From Longispora fulva (lineage in GTDB: Bacteria > Actinomycetota > Actinomycetes > Mycobacteriales > Micromonosporaceae): 64,000 nucleotides of DNA. Below are positions 16,886 to 24,899 of this stretch, piece by piece. Below the pieces are notes generated by a model. It was not told where the DNA came from, searched no databases, and saw only the letters and a list, made by a program, of their open reading frames with translations. Each line of letters begins with the position of its first letter. Position 1 is the stretch's first letter. The translations under genes were made by a program, and so were the position numbers. Location: contig NZ_JADOUF010000001.1 in NCBI RefSeq assembly GCF_015751905.1, forward strand, positions 4,836,001 to 4,900,000, read 5' to 3'.

Positions 16886-17998
16886 TCCCTGACCGCCACA
16901 TCGACCCTCGTCGGTGGGTTCGCCCTCGCGATCCTCGTGGTCGCCGGCACGGTCACACTGTGGCGGCGTTGGCCCCGCCGGGCGCGGCTGGTGCTGCGGA
17001 GCGGATCGCTGCTGTTGTCCCAGATCATGATCGTGATATGCGTCGGTCTCGTGGTGAACCGGTCGGAACAGCTCTACCCGTCCCTGGAGACGCTGATCGA
17101 CCCGCCGAAGGCCAAGGAGCCCGTCGCCGAGAGCGTCACGAGCGGCGGCCTCGACGAGTGGCTGCGAGCCCGGTCCCAGCAGGGCGCGAAGTCCGGGCTG
17201 GCGTTCCCCTGGCAGCCGGCCGGCGGCGGGCACTGGCCGGTCACCGAGCACCCGTCGATCAGCCTGCCGGCACAGTATTTCCTGCAGCCCAACAGCCGGT
17301 TCCCCGTGATCGTGGCGTTCGCGCCGCCCGGGACCCCCGGCTGGGCGGACGCCCGTGCCGCCGGCCGGGCCGGCGACCCGGCGATCGTGGTGTTCGTGCA
17401 CCCGCACAACAACGACGCCGGTTCCCTCAAACTGCTCGGCACCGACCTGCCGCAGGAGCTGGGCCGCGACCTGCGGACCACCCCGGACCGGTGGTCGGCG
17501 GTCGGGATCGGCAAGTACGGCGTCGCGGCGTTGGACCTGGCCCGCCGGCACCCGGAGCGCTACCGGTCGGCGGCCGCCGTCACCCCGCCGGTCCCCGCGG
17601 AGCTCACCGCGCCGGCCAAGGCGCTCACGGCGCTCAGCAGCCCGGTGGCCGTGTTCCTCGCCCCGGGCGTCGCGGTGCCCTCCGGGCTGCCGGTGCCGTC
17701 GCCGGTGCCGGTTGTGTCCCCGTCCGCGTCCCCTACCGCGAGCGCGCGGCCCACGCCCGGTACCCGGGGAACGACCGATCGTCTCGTGCCGAAGCCCGCC
17801 GATCCGTTGACGGCGGCGTTGCGTTGGGCCGCCGCGCAGCTCCCGGCCGCGCTCGACCCGGCGCAGACCGCCGGCCAGGTCAGCACGTCGGCCACCCTGC
17901 CGCCCTCCGCGCCGCCGCTGGCCCCGTCGACGCCGGCGGCCACGACCCCGCCGGCCCACGCGCCGACCCGGCCGAACGCCCCGGGGGCCGGACGATGA
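16883..17998 (+). CDS. Membrane-anchored esterase-like protein lacking the nucleophile
   Basis: 371 residues with two N-terminal membrane segments (~8-26 and ~37-54), an esterase D/antigen 85-like alpha/beta-hydrolase region (~75-265) and a Pro/Ser/Thr-rich tail of ~100 residues. The nucleophile elbow, which should read G-x-S-x-G, is G-I-G-K-Y-G, so no catalytic Ser is present. The next gene, overlapping by 4 bp, encodes a paralogue with an intact elbow and the same topology. This copy looks like a non-catalytic partner or regulator. The ATG at 16883 is preferred over the longer open frame because of the promoter hexamer and the membrane segment. Confidence 0.8.
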   Translation: MSLTATSTLVGGFALAILVVAGTVTLWRRWPRRARLVLRSGSLLLSQIMIVICVGLVVNRSEQLYPSLETLIDPPKAKEPVAESVTSGGLDEWLRARSQQGAKSGLAFPWQPAGGGHWPVTEHPSISLPAQYFLQPNSRFPVIVAFAPPGTPGWADARAAGRAGDPAIVVFVHPHNNDAGSLKLLGTDLPQELGRDLRTTPDRWSAVGIGKYGVAALDLARRHPERYRSAAAVTPPVPAELTAPAKALTALSSPVAVFLAPGVAVPSGLPVPSPVPVVSPSASPTASARPTPGTRGTTDRLVPKPADPLTAALRWAAAQLPAALDPAQTAGQVSTSATLPPSAPPLAPSTPAATTPPAHAPTRPNAPGAGR

Positions 17999-19071
17999 CG
18001 CCCACGAGCCTCGACCTGCAGTTCCTCACCATCGGGGTCGCCGTCGCCACGACGGTGTTCGTCGCCTGGGCCTGGCCCAGGGTCCGCTGGGGGCGCTGGC
18101 TGATCCGTCCGGTGCTGCTGACGCTGTGCGCGCTGACAGCGTTCTCCGTGGTCGGCGTCGCCGTCAACCGGATCATGTTCCTCGCGCCCACCTGGGGGCA
18201 CGTGTTCGGCGACCGCAACGCCGCCGCCGTGCCGATCGGGGACGACGACGGCGGAACGGTGCCGACCGCCGCGCCCGGACAGAGCCGGATGGAGCAGTTC
18301 ACGCCGGCCCTGGGCAAGTCCGGCATCGCGCTGCCCGTGATCGCCTACCTGCCGCCGGGCTACGACCAGTCCGACACCGTCCGGTACCCGGTGATCACGG
18401 CGTACGCCGGCTTCCCCGGCACGCCGAACACCTGGGTGTCCGGGACCGGGGCGCAGCGGATGCTCGACGCCGAGATCGCCGCGCACCGGATGGCCCCGAC
18501 GATCGTCATCTATCCGACGATCCACCCCGACCCCAAGTGGGACAGCGAGTGCGTGAACGCCGAGGGCGGGCCGCAGTTCGAGACCTACCTGACCGAGGAC
18601 GTGCCGCAGGCCGTGAAGAGCCGTTTCCGGGTACGCGGGGACCGCGCCGCCTGGGGCGTCATCGGCTTCTCCACCGGCGGGTACTGCGCGGTGAACCACG
18701 TCCTGCGGCACCCCGGGACGTACGCCGCCGCCGCCAGCCTGTCGGGCTACTTCAAGCCGCTGCCCGGCGGCGAGGGCGGCACGCAGGACCTGTTCAAGGG
18801 CAACGAGAAGGCCCGCCAGGAGAACGCCCCGCTGTGGCGGGTCCAGAACCTGCCGGTCCCCGACGTGGACATCTGGTACGGGGCCGCCAACGACGACAAG
18901 GTCGCGATGGCCGGGATCAAGGAGTTCGCGCCGCAGGTGCGGGCCCCGATCCGGTTCACGACGGCCTTCATTCCGACCGGCGGACACACCCTCGCCGCGT
19001 GGATGGTCCTCATCCCCTCGGCACTCGACTGGCTCTCCGCCCGGCTTGCCGCGCCACAGAGCTTGTCTTAA
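17995..19071 (+). CDS. Membrane-anchored esterase (antigen 85 / esterase D type)
   Basis: 358 residues. Two N-terminal membrane segments (~9-26, ~37-56) precede an extracytoplasmic alpha/beta-hydrolase. The nucleophile elbow is I-G-F-S-T-G-G-Y; the acid is probably in W-Y-G-A-A-N-D-D; the base His is in P-T-G-G-H-T-L (near 332). Y-L-P-P-G-Y-D near ~118 is the usual esterase D start motif. Related actinobacterial proteins act on cell-envelope esters, but the substrate is unknown. The ATG overlaps the stop of the degenerate copy upstream. Confidence 0.85.
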   Translation: MTPTSLDLQFLTIGVAVATTVFVAWAWPRVRWGRWLIRPVLLTLCALTAFSVVGVAVNRIMFLAPTWGHVFGDRNAAAVPIGDDDGGTVPTAAPGQSRMEQFTPALGKSGIALPVIAYLPPGYDQSDTVRYPVITAYAGFPGTPNTWVSGTGAQRMLDAEIAAHRMAPTIVIYPTIHPDPKWDSECVNAEGGPQFETYLTEDVPQAVKSRFRVRGDRAAWGVIGFSTGGYCAVNHVLRHPGTYAAAASLSGYFKPLPGGEGGTQDLFKGNEKARQENAPLWRVQNLPVPDVDIWYGAANDDKVAMAGIKEFAPQVRAPIRFTTAFIPTGGHTLAAWMVLIPSALDWLSARLAAPQSLS

Positions 19072-19090
19072 TACGCCAAGATACGTACCT

Positions 19091-19657
19091 ATGCCACTCA
19101 TCCACTGGGGACCCGACGACCTCCTGCGCCGCCTCGACGACGTCCTGGCCGTGTACGGGGCGGCGATGGCGTACCCGAGGGACCTGATCTTCTCCCGGCG
19201 CAGCTTCGTCGCCAGCCACGCCGCGCGGCCCGGCTTCCGCGCCGTGGCCACCCTCGCCGACGACGGCACCCTGCTCGGCTTCGGCTACGGCTACACGTCC
19301 AGCCCCGGCCAGTGGTGGCACGAGCAGGTGCGCGCGGCGCTGCCCCGGCCCGTCTACCACAGCTGGATGGACGACTGCTTCGAGCTGGTGGAGCTGCACG
19401 TCTCCCCGGAGGCCCAGGGGCACGGCACCGGGCAGGGTCAGCTCACGGCGCTGCTCACCGGGGTGCCGCGCAGTACGGTGCTGCTGTCCACGCCGGAGGT
19501 GCCGCGGGAGGCGTCCCGGGCCTGGCGGCTGTACCGGCGGCTGGGGTTCCTCGACGTCCTGCGGCACTTCCACTTCCCCGGCGACGAACGCCCGTTCGCG
19601 GTGCTCGGCCGGTCACTGCCGCTCGACCCGCCGGCACCGGGCAAGCGCCGGAGCTGA
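19091..19657 (+). CDS. GNAT-family N-acetyltransferase
   Basis: 188 residues. The acetyl-CoA loop is Q-G-H-G-T-G (Q/R-x-x-G-x-G/A) following the beta-strand V-E-L-H-V-S-P-E. The C-terminal R-A-W-R-L-Y-R-R-L-G-F is the usual motif B of small-molecule acetyltransferases. The acceptor is unknown. The ATG at 19091 is 19 bp past the esterase stop, without a ribosome site. It may be co-transcribed with the esterase pair. Confidence 0.85.
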   Translation: MPLIHWGPDDLLRRLDDVLAVYGAAMAYPRDLIFSRRSFVASHAARPGFRAVATLADDGTLLGFGYGYTSSPGQWWHEQVRAALPRPVYHSWMDDCFELVELHVSPEAQGHGTGQGQLTALLTGVPRSTVLLSTPEVPREASRAWRLYRRLGFLDVLRHFHFPGDERPFAVLGRSLPLDPPAPGKRRS

Positions 19658-19660
19658 ACC

Positions 19661-19740
19661 GGGCCGGTGCGGGACGGGGCCTGAACGGCCTCGGGCCGGT
19701 ATGGGACGGGGACCGATCAGACCCGGCCGGTGCGGGACCG
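19661..19740 (+). repeat. Three degenerate 17-19 bp direct repeats
   Basis: GGGCCGGTGCGGGACGGGG at 19661-19679 recurs with changes at 19693-19711 (TA for GC after GGT) and, shortened, at 19724-19740. The copies are about 31-32 bp apart in the gap between the acetyltransferase and the convergent membrane gene. Function unknown; simple duplication is likely. Confidence 0.5.
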
Positions 19741-19820
19741 ACTGGACCCGGGCCGGGACCGGGACCCGCCGCTGGAGACCGGGGCAGGTGTCGCCGTATC
19801 CGTCGAAGGTTGTGGCTTTT

Positions 19821-20507
19821 TCAGCCGATAGCTCGGCGGACCGCCGTGAACACGTGCGTCAGGCCCAGCACCGCGACCAGCAGCCAGACGGCGGCGACGA
19901 ACGCCGCAGCGCCCCGGGCGAGGGTGTCGGAGGCCGCCCCGGCCAGGCCACACAGGACGAACCCGAGCACCGCCACGGCGACCCTCGGGCTGCGCTCCCC
20001 GAGCACCGAGCCGTCGACCAGCACGGCCCCGGTCTCCGCCGTCCGGGTCCGCAGGTACTCCTGGAACCAGGTCGCCGCCCCGCACGCGACGATCACAGGC
20101 CCCGGCGCACCGAGCAGCCACAACGCGCCCAGCCAGGCCGCCTCGGACAGCCGCTCGACCAGGGCCGCGTACACGTAGCCGAGGCGGGTGATCTGCTCGG
20201 TGAGCACGGCGACGGCGCGGCTGACCGCGTCGGCGACGACCGCGAGCAGGACGGCGACGGCCCCGCCCAGCGTCCACCAACCGCCGAAGACCGCGAAGAC
20301 GGGTACGACGACGCTCAGGGCAAGGCTCGCGGCGAGCAGAATGCCAGGGGTCGCGCCGAGCCGGGCGAACGGGCGGGCCAGGCCGTAGGACAACCGGAGC
20401 CAGCCACGGAAGGGCTGCGGGGTCGTCCGCGGATCCACCCCGTGCAGCGACGCCCAGCGCGCCGCGTAGCCGTCCCAGCCCAGCGTCGTCAGCTCAACAA
20501 CCCCCAT
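19821..20507 (-). CDS. CDP-alcohol phosphatidyltransferase-like protein with altered active site
   Basis: 228 residues, about six membrane helices. The family motif is D-G-x2-A-R-x8-G-x3-D-x3-D. The aligned stretch (~93-122) keeps the first Asp and the Gly (A-D-A-V-S-R ... R-L-G-Y-V-Y-A-A-L-V-E-R), but the third Asp is Ala and the fourth is Glu. Metal binding and transferase activity are therefore doubtful. It overlaps the SIMPL gene upstream by 19 bp. It may have taken a structural or lipid-binding role, or it may use an unusual site. Confidence 0.75.
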   Translation of the reverse strand: MGVVELTTLGWDGYAARWASLHGVDPRTTPQPFRGWLRLSYGLARPFARLGATPGILLAASLALSVVVPVFAVFGGWWTLGGAVAVLLAVVADAVSRAVAVLTEQITRLGYVYAALVERLSEAAWLGALWLLGAPGPVIVACGAATWFQEYLRTRTAETGAVLVDGSVLGERSPRVAVAVLGFVLCGLAGAASDTLARGAAAFVAAVWLLVAVLGLTHVFTAVRRAIG

Positions 20508-21109
20508 CGCACCTCGACGGCCGCCGAGATCTCCAGTTCACCGGCCTCCACGGACGGTCCGCCCCCGAAGGCCATGGCGCGCATGGCGTGACCGGGGCCG
20601 GGCGACCCGCTCTGGCCACCCTCGGATACCGCCTCGACCACGCCGAGTCGCCGCTCGGCCAGCTCAGCGTAACGCCGGGCCTTGGTTTTCGCGTCCTCAA
20701 AGGCCAGGTCACGGGCGCGTGTCTGCGCCTCGGCCGGGTTGTCCACGGCGAAGCTCAGGTCGTGCAGCCGGGCGGCGTCACCGGCCGCGCCGATCGCCGC
20801 GCCCACGATGTCGCCTGCGGTGCCGAGGTCGCGCAGACGGGCCGTCAACTGCTGGCTGGCCGTCCAGCCCTGCGGCGTGCCGTTCGGGCCGAAGGCCTGG
20901 AACACCCGGGCGCCGGCCGTCTGCCGGTCGCGGTCGGACACCCCCGCGCGCTTGAGCACGTCGTTGATGCTGACCAGCGCGGCCGAGCACCGGTCGAGGG
21001 CGGACTGCACCGACGGCGCGGTCACCTCGGCCCCCAGGTTGGCCACCAACACGTCGGGGGTGACCGGAACCCGGCCGACCCCGGTGACCGTGACGCCGTC
21101 ATGCCGCAT
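20489..21109 (-). CDS. SIMPL (DUF541) domain protein
   Basis: 206 residues from the ATG at 21109; GTG at 21115 is an alternative. Features are the opening V-T-V-T-G-V-G-R-V-P-V-T-P-D and the mid-protein A-F-E-D-A-K-T-K-A-R-R-Y-A-E-L-A helix, typical of SIMPL/DUF541 proteins. These form oligomers and are often periplasmic, but no signal peptide is seen here, so this one is probably cytoplasmic. Function unknown. It overlaps the 3' end of metF by 11 bp and the next gene by 19 bp, so the three form one compact operon. Confidence 0.8.
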   Translation of the reverse strand: MRHDGVTVTGVGRVPVTPDVLVANLGAEVTAPSVQSALDRCSAALVSINDVLKRAGVSDRDRQTAGARVFQAFGPNGTPQGWTASQQLTARLRDLGTAGDIVGAAIGAAGDAARLHDLSFAVDNPAEAQTRARDLAFEDAKTKARRYAELAERRLGVVEAVSEGGQSGSPGPGHAMRAMAFGGGPSVEAGELEISAAVEVRWGLLS

Positions 21110-22022
21110 GCGCACGAACCCCCGTGATGTTCTGCCACACCTCGCGGGTCGCGGTGGACCGGTTGAAGGTGATGAAGTGGATCCCCGGCGCGCCCTCGCG
21201 CAGCAGCTTCTGGCACAGCTCGCCGGCCTGGTCGATCCCGAGTCTACGGACGGCGGCCGGATCCGCGGCCACCTTCTCGAACTCCGCGGCCAGCGCCGGC
21301 GGGAACGGCGCGCCGGACAGCTCGGCCGAGCGGGCGATCGTGCCCATCGCGACGACCGGCATGATGCACGGCACGATCGGCGCCTCGCAGCCGGCGGCGG
21401 CCACCCGGTCGCGCAGCCGCAGGTAGTCGTCGGCGTCGAAGAACATCTGGGTGATGGCGAAGTCCGCGCCGGCCTTCATCTTGCGGACGAAGAACTTGGT
21501 GTCCTCCTCGACGTCGCGCGAGCGCGGGTGCTTGTACGGGAACGCCGCCACCCCCACGCTGAAGTCCCCGGACTCCTTGACGAGGCGGACCAGGTCCTCC
21601 GCGTACAGCACGCCCTCGGGGTGCTTGATCCACTCGCCGTTGACGCCGGACTTCGGGTCGCCGCGGACCGCGAGGATGTTGCGGACGCCGGCGCTGGCCA
21701 GCCGGCCGACGACGTGCCGCAGCTCGCGCACCGAGTGGTCGACGGCCGTCAGGTGCGCCATCGGCAGCATCGTGGTCTCCGTGGCGAGCCGCTCGGTCAC
21801 CTCCACGGTCAGGTCGCGGGTCGTGCCGCCGGCGCCGTAGGTCACCGAGACGAACGACGGGCGCAGCTGCTCCAACTCGCGGATCGTCTGCCACAGGACC
21901 TGCTCGCCCTCGGCGTTCCTCGGCGGGAAGAACTCGAAGGAGAACGTCGGGTCGGGGTGCCGGATCAGGTCACCGATCGACGCCGGTCGAGCCGGACGGA
22001 AGGACGCGTTGTTGACTGCCAC
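21099..22022 (-). CDS. metF: 5,10-methylenetetrahydrofolate reductase
   Basis: 307 residues. This flavin enzyme reduces 5,10-methylene-THF to 5-methyl-THF for methionine synthesis. Seen: F-S-F-E-F-F-P-P-R (with the catalytic Glu), V-S-V-T-Y-G-A-G-G-T-T-R, H-L-T-A-V and the N-I-L-A-V-R-G-D-P FAD-binding segment. Length is standard. The GTG at 22022 sits 6 nt after TACTCT, so the message is probably leaderless. The metF/idsA/Rv2175c/pknL neighbourhood resembles M. tuberculosis Rv2172c-Rv2176. Confidence 0.95.
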   Translation of the reverse strand: MAVNNASFRPARPASIGDLIRHPDPTFSFEFFPPRNAEGEQVLWQTIRELEQLRPSFVSVTYGAGGTTRDLTVEVTERLATETTMLPMAHLTAVDHSVRELRHVVGRLASAGVRNILAVRGDPKSGVNGEWIKHPEGVLYAEDLVRLVKESGDFSVGVAAFPYKHPRSRDVEEDTKFFVRKMKAGADFAITQMFFDADDYLRLRDRVAAAGCEAPIVPCIMPVVAMGTIARSAELSGAPFPPALAAEFEKVAADPAAVRRLGIDQAGELCQKLLREGAPGIHFITFNRSTATREVWQNITGVRAHAA

Positions 22023-22034
22023 GGTCTGAGAGTA
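22020..22034 (-). promoter_or_regulatory. Leaderless promoter of metF
   Basis: TACTCT (22029-22034, minus strand), 6 nt before the GTG at 22022. No room for a SAM- or cobalamin-responsive riboswitch. Confidence 0.5.
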
Positions 22035-22067
22035 CTGGTGGGCGCCCGGGGAGCAGAAGAACCACCA

Positions 22068-22259
22068 TCATTCGGGACGGTCGGCGCTCGCCGCCCAGCC
22101 GCGCTCCCCCAACCGGCGGCCGAGACACGGCCAGGACTCCCCGCACGCCCGGCACCTGCGGGGTTGGCAGGTGGGCATGGCCGGTTCGTGCTGTCGGATC
22201 AGGTGCGCGGCGAGGCGGCGGAGGAGTTCGGCCGTGGGCGCGTTCTCGGGATCTGGCAT
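22068..22259 (-). CDS. Small cysteine-motif protein
   Basis: 63 residues with C-x5-C-x2-C-x5-C (C-Q-P-R-R-C-R-A-C-G-E-S-W-P-C, ~31-45), a likely small zinc-binding site, after an amphipathic helix (T-A-E-L-L-R-R-L-A-A-H-L-I-R-Q-H). It occupies the gap between the polyprenyl synthase and metF on the same strand. I know similar short actinobacterial proteins but no function. Without a strong ribosome site the call rests on the motif and the gap. Confidence 0.55.
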   Translation of the reverse strand: MPDPENAPTAELLRRLAAHLIRQHEPAMPTCQPRRCRACGESWPCLGRRLGERGWAASADRPE

Positions 22260-22340
22260 GGGTCGATCAGATCGGGGGGCGGGGCGGGTGGGAGGGGCCG
22301 CAGTGAGGCCTGGCCCACACTTTTCCGGGGCGGGGGCGGG

Positions 22341-23402
22341 TCAGCCGGCGCGGCGGGTCGCCGCCGTGATCAGGTCGGTCAGCACAGCGTGCGCCCCCGG
22401 CTCGACCGGCGCCCCGTCGAGGGCGTCGTGCGCGGCGGCGGTCAGCTCGGAGATCCGGGCCTCCACGGTCGCCAGCGCCCCGGTGGACACGATCACCTCG
22501 CGCAGCGCCGCCACGCCCCGGTCGTCGAGGTCCGGGTCGCCGAGCAGGGTCGACACCACCTCGCGCTGGGCCGGGCTGCCGGCGGCCATGGCCGCGGCGA
22601 CCAGGTACGTCCGCTTGCCCTCGCGCAGGTCGTCCCCCGCCGGCTTGCCCGTGACGGCCGGGTCGCCGAACACGCCCAGCTCGTCGTCGCGGAGCTGGAA
22701 CGCTTCGCCGAGCGGCAGGCCGTAGGCGGAGTAGCACTTGAGCAGGGCGTCGTCGGCCCCGGCCAGGGCGCCGCCCATCAGGATCGGGCGTTCGATGGTG
22801 TATTTAGCGGACTTGTACACCGCGATCTTGCTGGCCCGCTCGACGCTGGTGTCCCGGGTGGCCACGGCGAGCACGTCCAGGTACTGGCCGGCCATCACCT
22901 CGGTGCGCATCTCGTCGAACACCGGCCGGGCCCGCGCCACGGCGACGGTGTCGACCCCCGCGCCGTCGAACAGCTCGTCCGACCAGGCCAGGCACAGGTC
23001 GCCGAGCAGGATCGCCGCGGCCCGGCCGAACGCCTCGGAGTCGCCGGCCCAGCCCTCGGCGGCGTGCCGGTCGGCGAACCGGCGGTGGATCGCCGGCAGG
23101 CCGCGCCGGGTGTCGGAGGCATCCATCACGTCGTCGTGGATCAACGCGCTGGCCTGCACGAGCTCCAGGCTCGACAGGCACGCGACCACCGCGTCGGTGT
23201 CCTGGCCGCCCGCGCCGACAAAGCCCCAGTACGCGAAGGCCGGGCGCATCCGCTTGCCCCCGCCGAGCACGAACTCCGTCAGCGCGTCGGCGACCGGCAG
23301 CAGGGCGGAGTCGATCGCGGAGAGTCGCTCGCGCTGGGCGGTCAGGAACGACTCCAACGCGGCGGTCACCCGGCGCTGTAAGGGCGCATGATCGTGGTTC
23401 AC
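22341..23402 (-). CDS. Polyprenyl (geranylgeranyl-type) diphosphate synthase
   Basis: 353 residues. First Asp-rich motif D-D-V-M-D (L-I-H-D-D-V-M-D-A-S-D), G-G-K-R-M-R-P near the N-terminus, and second Asp-rich motif F-Q-L-R-D-D-E-L-G. It condenses isopentenyl diphosphate units; chain length cannot be read here. The position matches idsA2 (Rv2173) of mycobacteria, and the nearby lycopene cyclase pair suggests a C20 product for carotenoids. The GTG at 23402 is 7 nt after TAGCGT (leaderless). Confidence 0.92.
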   Translation of the reverse strand: MNHDHAPLQRRVTAALESFLTAQRERLSAIDSALLPVADALTEFVLGGGKRMRPAFAYWGFVGAGGQDTDAVVACLSSLELVQASALIHDDVMDASDTRRGLPAIHRRFADRHAAEGWAGDSEAFGRAAAILLGDLCLAWSDELFDGAGVDTVAVARARPVFDEMRTEVMAGQYLDVLAVATRDTSVERASKIAVYKSAKYTIERPILMGGALAGADDALLKCYSAYGLPLGEAFQLRDDELGVFGDPAVTGKPAGDDLREGKRTYLVAAAMAAGSPAQREVVSTLLGDPDLDDRGVAALREVIVSTGALATVEARISELTAAAHDALDGAPVEPGAHAVLTDLITAATRRAG

Positions 23403-23415
23403 GGCCCAGACGCTA
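23400..23415 (-). promoter_or_regulatory. Leaderless promoter of the polyprenyl synthase gene
   Basis: TAGCGT (23410-23415, minus strand), 7 nt before the GTG at 23402. Confidence 0.5.
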
Positions 23416-23522
23416 GTCGATCCGGGGGTGCCCGGAGTGTTCGGGTGCGATCATGCCGTGGAGGTCACGTTACGCCGCGTGTCGGATGGGTCCGTCGACC
23501 CGGCGGAATCCGGACCATCAGG

Positions 23523-23786
23523 TCATCCGGGTCCGGTGCGGGCCCGCCGGCGCCGAGCCGCGGCCGACGCCGAGCGCAGCTCGTCCTCCGGCACCCCGAG
23601 CAGTGCGGCCAGCCCGCCCCGCCAGAAGGGTCCGGGCAGCCGGCGGGACCGTTCCCACCGCGAGACCTCGTGCCGGGTCAGGGTGGGCCGGCCGGTCAGC
23701 GTGTTGAGCTCGCGGGCGAGCCGGTGCTGGCTCCAGCCCCGGGCCCGGCGTCGGCGGTGCAGGAACTCCCCCACGGTTTCGTACAT
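23523..23786 (-). CDS. Small XRE-type helix-turn-helix protein
   Basis: 87 residues. The helix-turn-helix is recognisable (V-G-E-F-L-H-R-R-R-R-A-R-G-W-S-Q-H-R-L-A, then T-R-H-E-V-S-R-W-E-R), with the usual Ser-Gln and S-R-W-E contact helix. The tail is Arg-rich. The ATG at 23786 is 5 bp past the HdeD stop, yet it has its own TATATA hexamer 6 nt upstream, so it can be expressed alone. Targets unknown. Confidence 0.75.
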   Translation of the reverse strand: MYETVGEFLHRRRRARGWSQHRLARELNTLTGRPTLTRHEVSRWERSRRLPGPFWRGGLAALLGVPEDELRSASAAARRRRARTGPG

Positions 23787-23798
23787 GCGTTCTATATA
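23784..23798 (-). promoter_or_regulatory. Leaderless promoter of the HTH gene
   Basis: TATATA (23793-23798, minus strand), 6 nt before the ATG, overlapping the last codons and TAG stop of the HdeD gene. AT-rich hexamers are rare in this GC context. Confidence 0.6.
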
Positions 23799-24343
23799 CG
23801 GGAGGGGTGCGACGTCCCCGCCAGGCCGCGCAGCCGGAAGCCGTAGAGGACCAGGGACACGCCCCAGACGATCGACCAGATCCCCAGGGTGACGGCGAGC
23901 GCGACCAGACCTTGTCCGGGGCGGACCAGCAGCACGATGCCGAGGAGGACGAAGAGGGCCCCGGAGACGTACAGCAGCCACTCGCCGGTCACCTCCTTGC
24001 GGATCTGCCAGGCGGCGTACAGGTAGAGCAGGCCGATGATGATGGACCAGACCGCGACGAACACCAGCAGCACGAGCGCGGTGACGCCCGGCCAGGCGAA
24101 GGTGCCGATCCCGGCGACGATCCCGGCGACGCCCATCAGGACGAGCAGCCAGCGGTGCTCGCCTCGGCCGGTGACGCCCAGCCAGCCGGCCGTGACCCCG
24201 TCGATGAGGGCGTAGACGCCCCAGACCAGCACGAGGGCGAGGACGGTCACGCCCGGCCAGGCGACGGCCATGATGCCGAAGACGACGGCGAGCACGCCGC
24301 GCAGGACGACGAGCCACCAGTTCCTTGCGAGGAGTTCCAGCAT
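23792..24343 (-). CDS. HdeD family membrane protein (DUF308)
   Basis: 183 residues starting M-L-E-L-L-A-R-N-W-W-L-V-V-L-R-G, the common HdeD opening. There are six hydrophobic segments in three repeats, each beginning near W-P-G-V-T or a similar turn. The family is linked to acid and envelope stress in enterobacteria; the actinobacterial role is unknown. The frame is open 26 codons upstream, but the ATG at 24343 matches the family start. Confidence 0.85.
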   Translation of the reverse strand: MLELLARNWWLVVLRGVLAVVFGIMAVAWPGVTVLALVLVWGVYALIDGVTAGWLGVTGRGEHRWLLVLMGVAGIVAGIGTFAWPGVTALVLLVFVAVWSIIIGLLYLYAAWQIRKEVTGEWLLYVSGALFVLLGIVLLVRPGQGLVALAVTLGIWSIVWGVSLVLYGFRLRGLAGTSHPSRI

Positions 24344-24392
24344 GTACCGATGATCAAACGGTCGCCGGGCACGTGTCCGGCGATTCCCGAAA

Positions 24393-24899
24393 TCAGCGCA
24401 GAACCTGCTGGAAAGTGTCATAATGGTCGGCCGTGTAGTACAGGTCGCCGTCGTCGCCCGTGATCAGCCGGCGCGCGCCGCGGTCGCTCTCGCCGGGCGT
24501 CACCACGGTGTACTCGTGGTAGTAGCCGCCAGCCTTCTGCGGCAGCCGCTGGTCGCGGTTCTCGAAGATCACGCCGTCCTGCTTGTACGGGAACGGCCCG
24601 CCCTGGTCGATCAGGGTGAGCGTCTTGCGCCCCTCGGCCGGCAGGTCGGCGACCTTGATCGTCTTCAGCCCCGAGCGGGGCGTGGGGGGCGCGGTGGTCG
24701 GGCTGGGCCGGGGCTTCGTGCTCGGCGACTTTCCGGTCACCGGTGCGGTCGTGCCGTCGGGGACAGTGGCGGTGACCTGCGCGTTGTCCTTGGCGGGCGC
24801 CGTGGGGCCCGATGCCAACCTGCCGATCAGGAGGACGGCGAGGACCGCCACCACCAGGACCGCCGCCGAGGCGAGCAGGCCCTTCTGCTTAGTGTTCAC
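24393..24899 (-). CDS. Secreted guanyl-specific ribonuclease (RNase Sa/barnase type)
   Basis: 168 residues: a signal/anchor helix (~8-27), a Pro/Thr-rich linker (~30-75) and a ribonuclease domain. The active-site triad of this fold is visible: Glu in G-Y-Y-H-E-Y-T-V, Arg in G-A-R-R-L-I-T-G and His in Y-Y-T-A-D-H-Y-D-T-F. It cleaves RNA after guanosine. The long linker suggests it stays at, or is slowly released from, the cell surface. It overlaps crtYd by 11 bp, so it is probably in that operon. No barstar-like inhibitor gene is nearby. Confidence 0.88.
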   Translation of the reverse strand: MNTKQKGLLASAAVLVVAVLAVLLIGRLASGPTAPAKDNAQVTATVPDGTTAPVTGKSPSTKPRPSPTTAPPTPRSGLKTIKVADLPAEGRKTLTLIDQGGPFPYKQDGVIFENRDQRLPQKAGGYYHEYTVVTPGESDRGARRLITGDDGDLYYTADHYDTFQQVLR

